From Spirochaetaceae bacterium (lineage in GTDB: Bacteria; Spirochaetota; Spirochaetia; B11-G9): 64,000 bases of DNA. Shown piece by piece: positions 44,507-52,998 of the stretch. The position numbers were made by a program, and so were the translations under genes. Below the pieces are notes generated by a model. The model had not been told where the DNA came from, made no database searches, and saw only the letters and a list, made by a program, of their open reading frames with translations. The DNA is taken from positions 1-64,000 of the forward strand of contig WGCU01000018.1 in NCBI GenBank assembly GCA_015493635.1, read 5' to 3'. The stretch's first letter is position 1, and each line of letters opens with the position of its first letter.

Positions 44507-46439
44507 ACTGCTCTTTGGCACTTACAATACTGTTTATCCTGGAAGTGCCTATGAACAGTTGGAAAAAATGTACCAAAACTCATATAAACCTTTTTTAAAG
44601 GTTTTATATGAGTATCCTAAAGTTAAGTCAATATTTCATTATTCAGGAATTCTTCTTGAATGGCTGGAAGAAAATCATCCTGAGCTCTTTATTATTATTA
44701 ATGAAATGGTAAAACGCCGCCAGATAGAACTAATTGGCGGCGGTTTTTATGATCCTGTTCTTCCTGTTATTCCGGGAAAAGACCGGCTTAATCAAATTGA
44801 AATGCTTACTACCTACATACGAAAGAAGTTTGGCAGAAGGCCAAGGGGGTTTTGGCTTACTGAGCAGGTATGGGAACCTCATATATGCTCAAGTATTAAA
44901 AGCAGCGGAATGAACTACATATTTTTGGATGAACAGCAGTTTAAACATGCAGGATTGTATGGAAATGATGTTTACAAACCCTGTTATACTGAAGATCAGG
45001 GTAAAGTTCTTTCAGTGCTGCCTGTACATTCAAGTCTTATCTCTTCCAGCAGAAAACTGAGGGTAGAAAGTTTTATCGATTCTCTTCATGGACTAGAAGT
45101 ACCTGACAATGGTATCATATCTTTACTTTGCGACGGCAGATCAATAAATTCTGAACAGGATATCAGGTGGTTTACACAGCTTTTTAAAAAGTTAACGCAG
45201 GAATACAATAAGGATTTTAGTTTTGAACGTTCCGGAGATTACGTTCGTTCTCTTGGTGAACTTAAAAAAGTCTATTTTCCTGTTTCTTCAGGAAGTAATA
45301 TTGAGTTCTGGGCTATGAGTACAGAAAAACAAAAAGACTGGATGAAACATACAAAAAAGCTCAGCATAAAAAACGGTTCCTTCTGTGCCCCCACAGGATA
45401 TTTCAGACAGTTTTTCTCCAAATATAATGAAAGTAACCTCCTCTATGCAAGGATGCTTTATACACATGATCTTGTATCGCAGATAAGAAATGACAAATCC
45501 CGCAAGAAAAGTGCTTCAGAAGAAATTTTAAAGAGCCAGAATAACTTTCCCTATTGGCATGGAAGATATCCGGGTATTTATGACAGAAGAGCACGTCAGA
45601 ATGCTTATAAAAATCTTATAGATGCGGAAAAAAATATCCGCGAAAAGGGAGTTTTTGCAACACATCTTCAGGCTCTTGATTTTGATATGGACGGTGCCGA
45701 TGAATATATCTATCATGGACAGTATATAAACGCGTATGTTCACCGGAACGGAGCGAGGGTATTTGAACTGGATTACATGATAGCTTCATGGAATTATACT
45801 AATACAATAAAACCGTATCCTGAAAGTTATCATTCTGATGAAGAATTAAGGAAATTTATTGATAGTGATGTAAAAGGAGCATTTATCGACCATTTTATTT
45901 CAGAATCTGTATCCATGAACAGCTTTACGAGAAATGAATACAGGGATTCAGGTGATTTTTCTTCTGGAAAATATGTTCTGCAGTCAATAGATAAAGAGCA
46001 TAAAGAACTTATTCTCGTAAGGAATGGAACGATAAATAAAGAAAATATTTCTTTGGAAAAAAAATTCAAGTTTCGTAAAAATCTTATTGATGTAACATAT
46101 AAAATTACCTACAGGGGAAAAGGTACTTTTAATTCCATAATGGTTACTGAGGTAGATCTTTCTTTTACGTCTCCAGAAAAAAAGGATCTGCTTGTTCAAA
46201 CGGGGCAGGGAGAACTGTCTGATCTCTTTATAACAGATTTGAAAAATAAAGTACTCATAAGCTTTCAAAGCAGTAAACCTTATAAATTATGGTCCTACCC
46301 TGCATATACCCATACAAAATATAATGATCGTATTGAGCAGATGTATCAATTTTCCTCTTTTAATTTCAGGTGGAATATCATTCTTGAAAAAGATCAGACA
46401 TGGGAAAATACATGCACCTTAAAATTTGAAAAAAAATAG
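44493..46439 (+). CDS. divergent GH57-family glucanotransferase-like protein
   Basis: The 648-residue protein follows the GH57 4-alpha-glucanotransferase plan: catalytic barrel (about 1-300), then all-beta C-terminal domains of the DUF1925/DUF1926 kind. The segments GGGFYDPVLPVIPGKDRLNQI (read from 85 on, shortened) and RGFWLTEQVWEPHI are clear family motifs, and the second keeps the nucleophile Glu. The N-terminal HxHQP motif is replaced by GTYNTVYPGS, and the DDGEKFG motif by LCDGRS. It may have altered activity or none. It overlaps rnfB by 14 bases. Confidence 0.8.
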   Translation: MTKRKLLFGTYNTVYPGSAYEQLEKMYQNSYKPFLKVLYEYPKVKSIFHYSGILLEWLEENHPELFIIINEMVKRRQIELIGGGFYDPVLPVIPGKDRLNQIEMLTTYIRKKFGRRPRGFWLTEQVWEPHICSSIKSSGMNYIFLDEQQFKHAGLYGNDVYKPCYTEDQGKVLSVLPVHSSLISSSRKLRVESFIDSLHGLEVPDNGIISLLCDGRSINSEQDIRWFTQLFKKLTQEYNKDFSFERSGDYVRSLGELKKVYFPVSSGSNIEFWAMSTEKQKDWMKHTKKLSIKNGSFCAPTGYFRQFFSKYNESNLLYARMLYTHDLVSQIRNDKSRKKSASEEILKSQNNFPYWHGRYPGIYDRRARQNAYKNLIDAEKNIREKGVFATHLQALDFDMDGADEYIYHGQYINAYVHRNGARVFELDYMIASWNYTNTIKPYPESYHSDEELRKFIDSDVKGAFIDHFISESVSMNSFTRNEYRDSGDFSSGKYVLQSIDKEHKELILVRNGTINKENISLEKKFKFRKNLIDVTYKITYRGKGTFNSIMVTEVDLSFTSPEKKDLLVQTGQGELSDLFITDLKNKVLISFQSSKPYKLWSYPAYTHTKYNDRIEQMYQFSSFNFRWNIILEKDQTWENTCTLKFEKK

Positions 46440-46450
46440 AATGTTACTGT

Positions 46451-46592
46451 AATGAAAGGTGTCAATACCCCAGGGTAAACCCTGGCCCAAGACCGCTATT
46501 GCGGCCTATTCCGCAGCATATTGATACCTTTCGTTCTCTGTATTTGTTCGGGAATGGAACCAACTAGTTGCCACGTTCAACTTCCCCGTTTG
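46451..46592 (-). repeat. dispersed palindromic repeat, copy A (long form)
   Basis: Read on the minus strand, this block matches 58506-58597 on the plus strand over its whole length. A 5' part runs from CAAACG through AACTAGTTG and TTCCATTCCCG to CAGAGAACG. It is followed by the arm GAAAGGTATCAATA and the opposite arm TATTGACACCTTTC. Between the arms copy A has 49 extra bases that hold two further hairpins (CCAGGG with CCCTGG, and CCGC with GCGG). It fills the gap between two convergent genes and runs into the 3' end of the minus-strand gene. Confidence 0.8.
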
Positions 46593-47811
46593 AAAATAAA
46601 AAAAATAGGGAATTCAGCCATGGCCTCGTTTCACGGTAAAAATGGTCTTCTGCAAGGGTAAACTCCATAAATGATGCATGGAAGTCTCTCATAAAATACA
46701 GAACCTGACCCATATAAAAATGTGTACGTAAAACAATATTTTCAGAGTGGCGCAGGCTGAGAAAATTACCAAGAAGTTTTTTTGCTTCATACCAGTTTTT
46801 ATGCATGAAATCAGTATTCAGTATTCTTACAAGCTGATAATTCTCACTATTTTCTTTTGCAGCTCGGTCTACTGGAAAGATATACAAGGAGGGGATCGGC
46901 GGTTCATATGCTGGAAGTGATTTACTTAAGCTAGAAACCGATGTGCGTGTTTTTTTGTTTAAATGACGTAATCGGGGAAATGAAATTAATGAAGAAGCAA
47001 GAGGTTTTCCCGATTCAATCCCTATTCGAACATTAAGGAAGGGCAAAGGTTGTTCTCTTAATACAGCTAAGGAAGTTTTATGTGGCAATGTTACTGCTGC
47101 CAGAGGGAGTTCTGTGCTGTTTTTTGTAACATTTTCCCCAATTTCAAAATTAAAAACTCCTTTTTGTGAAAGCAATGCATCAAAAAGTGCATAGTAGTAA
47201 GAAACGCCGGGTACAGGTGTATCAAAGAAAACTCCGGATGCTGATCCTGTTGTTGCAATTACAGAAGAATTTGATAGATCCTCGTTTTCCTGTATAGGTG
47301 AAGTACTTCGGTAAATAACAATCTTCCGTTCAGGTTTTGAGCTCTTAAACGAAATTCTTATTCTTTTATCAAGAACACTCGTCTTGATCCCTGATATATG
47401 GGTTGCCAGTTTTTCAGGTGTTACAGTGTTTATAACATGGACAGGTTTATCAGTTATATTACGGAAAGGAATAAACAGCTTATAAGGAGTATTTCCTGAA
47501 TGTACGGCAAGAACAGCATAATAATAGGGTTGCATTTTAGCTGGTGTGTCAATAAAGACCCCACGACCGGCTGGAACAACTCCTATTTTTTCTGCGGAAG
47601 AAAAAGTATCATCATTAATCTTTTTTGAACTCCGGTACACAGTGTATGTTTTAATATTATCAGTTGAGTCCATCCACGTAAGCTTTATGGTGTTTCCATC
47701 TGGGACTGCTTGTAATTTAGAGACGAAAGGTGCAAATATTTCATCTGTAAAAGCAGTCGATACTGTTAAAAGTAACAGGAGAATAGAGTAAAAAAAGAAT
47801 AATCGTTTCAT
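46564..47811 (-). CDS. exported protein with FN3-like domains
   Basis: The 415-residue protein has a signal peptide (LFFFYSILLLLLTVSTAF) and two fibronectin-III-like domains. These are about 30-120 (NTIKLTWMDSTDNIKTYTVY, then YYYAVLAVHSG) and about 135-225 (RIRISFKSSKPERKIVIYRS, then YYYALFDAL). A C-terminal helical, TPR-like part (about 325-405) follows. It is probably a periplasmic or surface protein. Its final nine codons and stop (SNGEVERGN) come from the dispersed repeat. A GCCGATAA upstream (47823-47830 on minus) hints at flagellar sigma control but has no proper -35 box. Confidence 0.65.
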   Translation of the reverse strand: MKRLFFFYSILLLLLTVSTAFTDEIFAPFVSKLQAVPDGNTIKLTWMDSTDNIKTYTVYRSSKKINDDTFSSAEKIGVVPAGRGVFIDTPAKMQPYYYAVLAVHSGNTPYKLFIPFRNITDKPVHVINTVTPEKLATHISGIKTSVLDKRIRISFKSSKPERKIVIYRSTSPIQENEDLSNSSVIATTGSASGVFFDTPVPGVSYYYALFDALLSQKGVFNFEIGENVTKNSTELPLAAVTLPHKTSLAVLREQPLPFLNVRIGIESGKPLASSLISFPRLRHLNKKTRTSVSSLSKSLPAYEPPIPSLYIFPVDRAAKENSENYQLVRILNTDFMHKNWYEAKKLLGNFLSLRHSENIVLRTHFYMGQVLYFMRDFHASFMEFTLAEDHFYRETRPWLNSLFFLFSNGEVERGN

Positions 47812-47862
47812 ACTATAAGTTTTATCGGCAAATATAACTTACTGCAATAGAGAAAAGAGGGT

Positions 47863-47891
47863 TTGACACGGTAATTACTTCCAAATAAAAT
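47863..47891 (+). promoter_or_regulatory. promoter of the Cas2-like gene, probably giving a leaderless mRNA
   Basis: TTGACA (47863-47868) and TAAAAT (47886-47891) are separated by 17 bases, and only AGAGT lies between the -10 box and the ATG at 47897. There is no Shine-Dalgarno. Confidence 0.65.
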
Positions 47892-47896
47892 AGAGT

Positions 47897-48172
47897 ATGT
47901 TTGTTGCAGTATCATGTGAACTGGCCAATGATGACCACATACTTGCTATTCAGCTTCTCATGAAGGAATACGGGTTCACCGAGGTTGTAAAAAATCTCTT
48001 TGAATCTGCAAAACTTAAAGAAGAGGTACTTTCCCGGTTAAAACGGGATATTGATAGAAGAACCGACTCTTTTGATATTATTCGAATATATCAGTATCCC
48101 CTGGAAGATACTCTGGTTATTACGACGTTGCGTGATAAACATTGGAAACGAACCGTTGTAAAAAAAAGATAA
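47897..48172 (+). CDS. Cas2/VapD-like small protein
   Basis: This 91-residue protein has the ferredoxin-like layout of the Cas2/VapD superfamily: a first strand MFVAVSCEL, a helix HILAIQLLMKEYGFTEV, a strand with NLFESAKLKEE (compare SVFE..L in Cas2), a helix SRLKRDIDRR and a strand DIIRIYQYP. The N-terminal Asp that Cas2 uses for metal is not present (SCEL). There is no cas1 or CRISPR array in the window. It lies 11 bases before prfB and may be a housekeeping or antitoxin-type member. The family call is tentative. Confidence 0.5.
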   Translation: MFVAVSCELANDDHILAIQLLMKEYGFTEVVKNLFESAKLKEEVLSRLKRDIDRRTDSFDIIRIYQYPLEDTLVITTLRDKHWKRTVVKKR

Positions 48173-48183
48173 GGAGAAAATAA

Positions 48184-49288
48184 ATGCTCATTGATTTTAA
48201 GAATAGGTTTGAATTAGTAAAAAAAGAACTTGATGATACATGGAGGCGTCTTTGACCCGGTAAAAACAAAAGATAAAATTGAAAAACTTGAACAGATAAC
48301 ATCACTTCCAGACTTTTGGGAAAACAGAAATCATGCAGAGAAAGTTATGGGAGATCTTAAATTGCTCCGTAGTACCTATGATCCTTGGGAAAAAATAATG
48401 CAGGATTTTACGGATATATATGACCTCTTTGAGATGGCCAGGGAAGAAAATGATGAAGAAATGGGAGATGAAATAGAAAATTCTCTTAATAATCTGGAAA
48501 AGAGGTTTGAAAATCTGAAACTTCTTGAAATGCTGAAAGGCCCTTATGACAAGAACAGTTTATTTTTGACCATTCATTCCGGTGCAGGAGGGACAGAAGC
48601 CTGCGATTGGGTTCAAATGCTTTTACGGATGTTTACTCGGTGGAGTGAACGCCATGAATATACCGTTAAAATTGTTGATTTGCAGGAGGCCGAAGGGGGC
48701 ATAAAGTCTGTTACTGTGCAAATTGACGGTGATTATGCTTATGGATATCTTCAGGGGGAAACAGGGATTCATCGGTTAGTACGTATTTCCCCTTTTGACT
48801 CTAGTAAACGCCGCCATACCTCTTTTGCTTCGGTATATGCATCTCCTGTTATTGATGATACAATAGAATTCGAAATCAAACCGGATGACATCCGTATTGA
48901 TACGTACCGTGCATCAGGGGCAGGAGGACAGCACGTTAATAAAACAGATTCTGCTGTTCGGATAACCCATCTGGAAACAGGAGTGGTTGTGCAATGTCAG
49001 AATGAACGGAGTCAATTCAAGAATAAATCAATGGCCATGAAAGTTCTTAAAAGCCGTCTTTTTGAATATTATCAAGAAAAAAAAGATGAAGAAATGGAGA
49101 AGCGAGCTCAGGAAAAGAAAGATATTTCATGGGGTAATCAGATACGTTCTTATGTTTTTCATCCATACAGCATGGTTAAAGATCATAGAACCAGGTTTGA
49201 AACAGGAAATGTTCAGGGGGTTATGGATGGGGACCTTGACGGATTTATTGAAGCTTTTCTTAAATGGAAATGGTTTGACAAAGTATGA
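48184..49288 (+). CDS. prfB: peptide chain release factor 2, with programmed +1 frameshift
   Basis: RF2 ends translation at UGA and UAA. The gene starts at ATG 48184 (AAGGAG upstream), and 23 codons later meets an in-frame TGA at 48253-48255 in the sequence CTT TGA C. GGAGG lies just upstream of it (48242-48246). A +1 slip on CTT continues at 48254 and yields about 367 residues. The rest has the GGQ motif (ASGAGGQHVNKTDSAV) and ends WKWFDKV. The frameshift is the known autoregulatory device of RF2. The 3' end overlaps the cheY-like gene by four bases. Confidence 0.96.
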
Positions 49289-49668
49289 AGAAAATAACGA
49301 TCCTTCTTGTTGATGACTTGAACTTTATGCGTACAGCTTTAAGGGATATAGTTGAAACAGCAGGGATGACGGTAGCCGGAGAAGCATCCAACGGGCTCCA
49401 AGCTGTTAATTTATATACTGAAACAAAACCTGATGTTGTTTTAATGGATATAACGATGCCAATTATGAATGGTATTGAGTCTCTTGCTAAAATTATGAGG
49501 TTTGATCCTTTTGCGAGGGTAATAATGTGTTCGGCTATCGGACAAAATAAATATATCATACAGTCCATTCAGCTTGGTGCCCGTGATTTCATAATCAAAC
49601 CCTTTAAACCGGAGAGAATACTTTCTTCAGTTTTGAAGGTTATGGGACTCAATGAAGAAATTCGCTAG
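49285..49668 (+). CDS. CheY-like response regulator receiver
   Basis: This 127-residue protein is a single receiver domain with the acidic pair D10/D11 (LLVDDLNFM), the phosphorylated D55 (VVLMDITMP), the switch region CSAIGQN and the Lys of FIIKPFKPE. It has no output domain. It is a CheY-like protein, either for chemotaxis or another stand-alone phosphorelay. Its ATG overlaps the prfB stop by four bases, and its own stop overlaps the next gene by 17 bases. Confidence 0.9.
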   Translation: MKKITILLVDDLNFMRTALRDIVETAGMTVAGEASNGLQAVNLYTETKPDVVLMDITMPIMNGIESLAKIMRFDPFARVIMCSAIGQNKYIIQSIQLGARDFIIKPFKPERILSSVLKVMGLNEEIR

Positions 49669-51082
49669 CGGGTTATTTTTTTTCCTGTTTTTTGTGTTTC
49701 CCCTATTGGGTATCAACGTACAAAATACTTCTACAGAATGCCAGTGGCGGATCGGAGTATTTGAATTTATGGCTGCTGGTGATAATGGTGTTCTGCTAAA
49801 TCTTAAAAATACAATACCCCGGGAAATTCTTGCGGGGCTTTCAGGTACATTACGTCATCGTCTTACTTCGGAAGATAAAAATTTTCTAGCTAAAAAAGCA
49901 TACAAAAAAATACGGGAACAATTAGGACAAGAGCTTTCTCTCCTTTACAATAAAAGAGATTTACTTTTTTTATCTGGTAAACTAAAAAAGGAAGGACGTG
50001 ATAAAATTATTGAAGAAATCGTAGAGAAAAAAGCTGAAATAGCCAGTTTGAAAGGGAGCCTGGATGACTCCTGCCATTCGGCATCACTCGAAATTAAAAT
50101 AAATCCGGGAAATGAAAATAGTCCATATCCCCTTATAGCCGATTCACTAAAAAGCATACCTCTTTCAAAAAATCTTGAAATGGCGGTTTATGGTAAACTT
50201 GCAATGGTAGATCAATGGCTGTCAGTATCAGTGTATCTTTATAATTATCTTACAGGTAATGAAGGGTTGATATACCAAAATCTCCTTGATCCTGCTGCTG
50301 TTCATGACACTCTTTCTGAAATTATCCTAAAACTAAAGGAAAAAATAACGGGAGAGGATCCACCTGTACTTTTTGTAAAAGGAAACCCTTCAGACGCCTT
50401 TTTCAACCTTGATGAAGGAGAAAATAATCTCACAAATACACCACTGTCTCTTTTTCCACCTGGTACATATAATCTCCATATACATCAAAAAGGATATTTA
50501 CCATTAGTTCAGAATATTATTTTACAATCTGGACAAGAAGATATAGTACCCTACTCATTACAAAGGGAAAAAACGGGTTTTATTTCTCTCTCCACTTTTC
50601 CTGCAGGTGCTGATATTTATTCAGGATCTTTATGGATTGGAAAGAGCCCCTTTATTCTTACGGATCCAGTATTTCCTCTGTACATTACCTTTAATGCAGA
50701 GGGTTATCATCCTTTACGTTCTATTATTGACGGTAATTCCTCAATCAGAAATACGCGGTATTTTCTTGTTCCTGAGAAAATAAATATAGACAGGATGATT
50801 GATATACATCGAAAGTCGTTTTACAATTCCTTTGCTTTTTTTGTTATTTCTCTCTCGATACCTGTCGTCAGCTATGGTATCAGTTCAGATTATGGATATG
50901 CGTTTAATACTTTTATTAAAACTAATATCATTAGTACTGATTCGCTACTGAAGGAGGAACATAGATTGATGGATGCTTCTACTTTGTGGTATAATTTATA
51001 TCTTGGGGGGATATTTATCAGTGCCTCTCTTTTTATAAATACAGCGGTAGAATTATGGAACTACATTAAACTTTACAATTAA
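49652..51082 (+). CDS. exported PEGA-domain protein
   Basis: The 476-residue protein has a signal peptide (KKFASGLFFFLFFVFPLLG) and a long helical N-terminal part (about 25-220). Two PEGA-type beta modules follow (about 240-390: PPGTYNLHIHQKGYLPL and SLSTFPAGADIYSGSLWIG). Two C-terminal membrane segments lie at about 395-415 and 450-470. PEGA domains in spirochaetes are surface or periplasmic beta modules. The membrane anchors at the C-terminus suggest inner-membrane attachment. The function is unknown. It follows the receiver and precedes ftsY by 16 bases. Confidence 0.7.
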   Translation: MKKFASGLFFFLFFVFPLLGINVQNTSTECQWRIGVFEFMAAGDNGVLLNLKNTIPREILAGLSGTLRHRLTSEDKNFLAKKAYKKIREQLGQELSLLYNKRDLLFLSGKLKKEGRDKIIEEIVEKKAEIASLKGSLDDSCHSASLEIKINPGNENSPYPLIADSLKSIPLSKNLEMAVYGKLAMVDQWLSVSVYLYNYLTGNEGLIYQNLLDPAAVHDTLSEIILKLKEKITGEDPPVLFVKGNPSDAFFNLDEGENNLTNTPLSLFPPGTYNLHIHQKGYLPLVQNIILQSGQEDIVPYSLQREKTGFISLSTFPAGADIYSGSLWIGKSPFILTDPVFPLYITFNAEGYHPLRSIIDGNSSIRNTRYFLVPEKINIDRMIDIHRKSFYNSFAFFVISLSIPVVSYGISSDYGYAFNTFIKTNIISTDSLLKEEHRLMDASTLWYNLYLGGIFISASLFINTAVELWNYIKLYN

Positions 51083-51098
51083 CATGCAGGAGCTTTTC

Positions 51099-51968
51099 AT
51101 GCCTATATTCAGTTTAGGGTCAAGATTACGGAATATATTTGCCAGAAACAATCTTTCAGATACCTTTTTTGAGGATATGGAAGATTTACTTATAGAAAGT
51201 GACATCGGTGTTAGAACTGCGATGGAGATTATCGAAATATTAAAGAAGAAAAAAAGCGATATACAGACAGAATCTGATCTCATGCTTGCACTAAAAGATG
51301 TTTTAGCGGAAGATATCCTGTCGATAGATTTAGAACCGGAAAAAGGTGTATTAAATCTTTTCCTCGTTTTAGGTGTAAACGGTGTCGGTAAAACAACTTC
51401 AATAGCAAAGCTTGCCCACTACTACAAGCAAAAATATGGTCTGGAAAGTATACTTGCTGCTGGCGATACATTCAGAGCAGCGGCAATAGAACAGCTTGTT
51501 TACCATGGTGAAAAGCTGAAAATGCGGGTAGTAAGACAGAATACAGGATCTGATCCCGGAGCTGTAATTTATGATACCATTGAAAGTGCAAAATCTACAA
51601 GAAATGAACTTATTATTGCTGATACTGCTGGCAGAATGCACAATAAAGAAAATCTTGTCAGAGAGCTGCAGAAAATTAACAAAATTATCTCAAATAAAAT
51701 TGATGATAGGTATTACAAAAAAATTATTGTTATTGATGCAACTACCGGTCAGAACGGTCTAAGGCAGGTAGAGATGTTTCATGAAGCGATTCATCTTGAT
51801 GCGGTCATTCTCGCAAAGTACGATTCCATGGCGAAAGGAGGAATTGTTATTCCTATCTGTAAAAATCTGCATATACCCATAGCATTCATAGGAACAGGAG
51901 AAACGTACAATGATTTTGAATTATTTGATACTGATCAGTATCTACGCAATGTACTAGGTATGAATTAG
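51099..51968 (+). CDS. ftsY: SRP receptor GTPase FtsY
   Basis: FtsY is the membrane-side receptor of the SRP pathway and partner of Ffh, also encoded here. The 289-residue protein has an N domain and G domain with G1 GVNGVGKTTSIAKLA, AAGDTFRAAAIEQL, DTAGR and LAKYDSMAKGG. It lacks the acidic A domain, like short FtsY forms. I start at ATG 51099 because CAGGAG lies seven bases upstream; an ATG at 51084 precedes that site. It ends one base before the next gene. Confidence 0.95.
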   Translation: MPIFSLGSRLRNIFARNNLSDTFFEDMEDLLIESDIGVRTAMEIIEILKKKKSDIQTESDLMLALKDVLAEDILSIDLEPEKGVLNLFLVLGVNGVGKTTSIAKLAHYYKQKYGLESILAAGDTFRAAAIEQLVYHGEKLKMRVVRQNTGSDPGAVIYDTIESAKSTRNELIIADTAGRMHNKENLVRELQKINKIISNKIDDRYYKKIIVIDATTGQNGLRQVEMFHEAIHLDAVILAKYDSMAKGGIVIPICKNLHIPIAFIGTGETYNDFELFDTDQYLRNVLGMN

Positions 51969-51969
51969 T

Positions 51970-52998
51970 GTGAAAAAAACTTTTTTTTTACTTTTTATTT
52001 TTTACTTCGTCATGGGAGTTTACAGTGAAACCTACTACCGTTCCAATGCCCTTGGTATGATTTTAAAAAAGATTGATCCATATACAAAAAATACGTACGA
52101 ATGGATACTTAAAAGAAAAGTGGAAAACGGTATTGAAACACGTACGCTCTATCATAACAATAACGAAATGAGTGTTACGACACGGGTAGAAAATGGTAGT
52201 GAAATCATTGTACGTGAGTTTAAAAAAGGTATTTTACGTAAAAAAGAGATTTTCAGAGATATCTATCTGCTTAAAGAGATACACTATGATGTATCAGGAA
52301 AAACAGAAACAATTATTAACCATTGGAAAAATAATCAGCTTTTTATGTCAGACCATCTAAAAGACGGTAATCTTATCTACACAAACACTTATCTTATTGA
52401 TATAAAGGGAACCTTAAAGAGAGTCGTAAAAATATCAGTAGACGGCAGCTCTCAGAGTACAGGATTTCAGTTTTCAAATGACCGTTTATTAAATGAATGG
52501 AACAACGGGGGGAATATTTATTCAATTTATCGGTATGGAAAAGGACATATAAAAAAGGTCGAAACGTATGATTCTCAGGGGATTGTATCATCACAGGATA
52601 TTAATACGGATAAGGAAAATGGAAAAGAAGTGCTGATCACAAACAGGAATGGAGAAAAGATCATGAGACAGTATGATAGTAAAAAAAGAATTATATATGA
52701 ATCTTATACTGGTACTGGGCCTGATCGTATTATTATATATTCATACAGCGGAGGGAAACTTTCTGAGAAACTGATAAAAGAACCTGGCATGAGGGAAAAA
52801 CATCTGTACATATATTCTCAGGATGATACGGTAAAAAAAGAAAAAGTATATCGTGATAACGACTTATTGAAAGAAATACTTCCGGAGAATAATGGTAAAA
52901 GTGAAGAAATTATCTATCAAGACGGAAAACCTGTTTTAAAAGTTTTCTATAAAAACAATGTATTTATATCCAGGGAGCCGTACAGCAATAGTGAATAA
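51970..52998 (+). CDS. exported protein with YD/MORN-like repeats
   Basis: The 342-residue protein has a signal peptide (FFLLFIFYFVMGVYSE) and a body of repeated short beta strands, such as GKTETIINHWKNNQL, GNIYSIYRYGKGHIKKVETYDS and KIMRQYDSKKRIIYESY. The repeat spacing of about 20-25 residues recalls MORN-like or RHS/YD antiparallel sheets. It is probably periplasmic. It starts with GTG and is the link between ftsY and the lol genes; its last codons overlap the next gene. Function is unknown. Confidence 0.65.
   Translation: MKKTFFLLFIFYFVMGVYSETYYRSNALGMILKKIDPYTKNTYEWILKRKVENGIETRTLYHNNNEMSVTTRVENGSEIIVREFKKGILRKKEIFRDIYLLKEIHYDVSGKTETIINHWKNNQLFMSDHLKDGNLIYTNTYLIDIKGTLKRVVKISVDGSSQSTGFQFSNDRLLNEWNNGGNIYSIYRYGKGHIKKVETYDSQGIVSSQDINTDKENGKEVLITNRNGEKIMRQYDSKKRIIYESYTGTGPDRIIIYSYSGGKLSEKLIKEPGMREKHLYIYSQDDTVKKEKVYRDNDLLKEILPENNGKSEEIIYQDGKPVLKVFYKNNVFISREPYSNSE

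Noticed and set aside
47823-47830. A sigma-28 promoter (GCCGATAA on the minus strand) for the FN3-like gene
   Set aside because: The -10 box is perfect, but no TAAA lies at 13-16 bases, so it is not called.
47897-48172. A CRISPR-Cas locus around the Cas2-like gene
   Set aside because: There is no repeat array, cas1 or effector gene in the window, and the catalytic Asp of Cas2 is absent.
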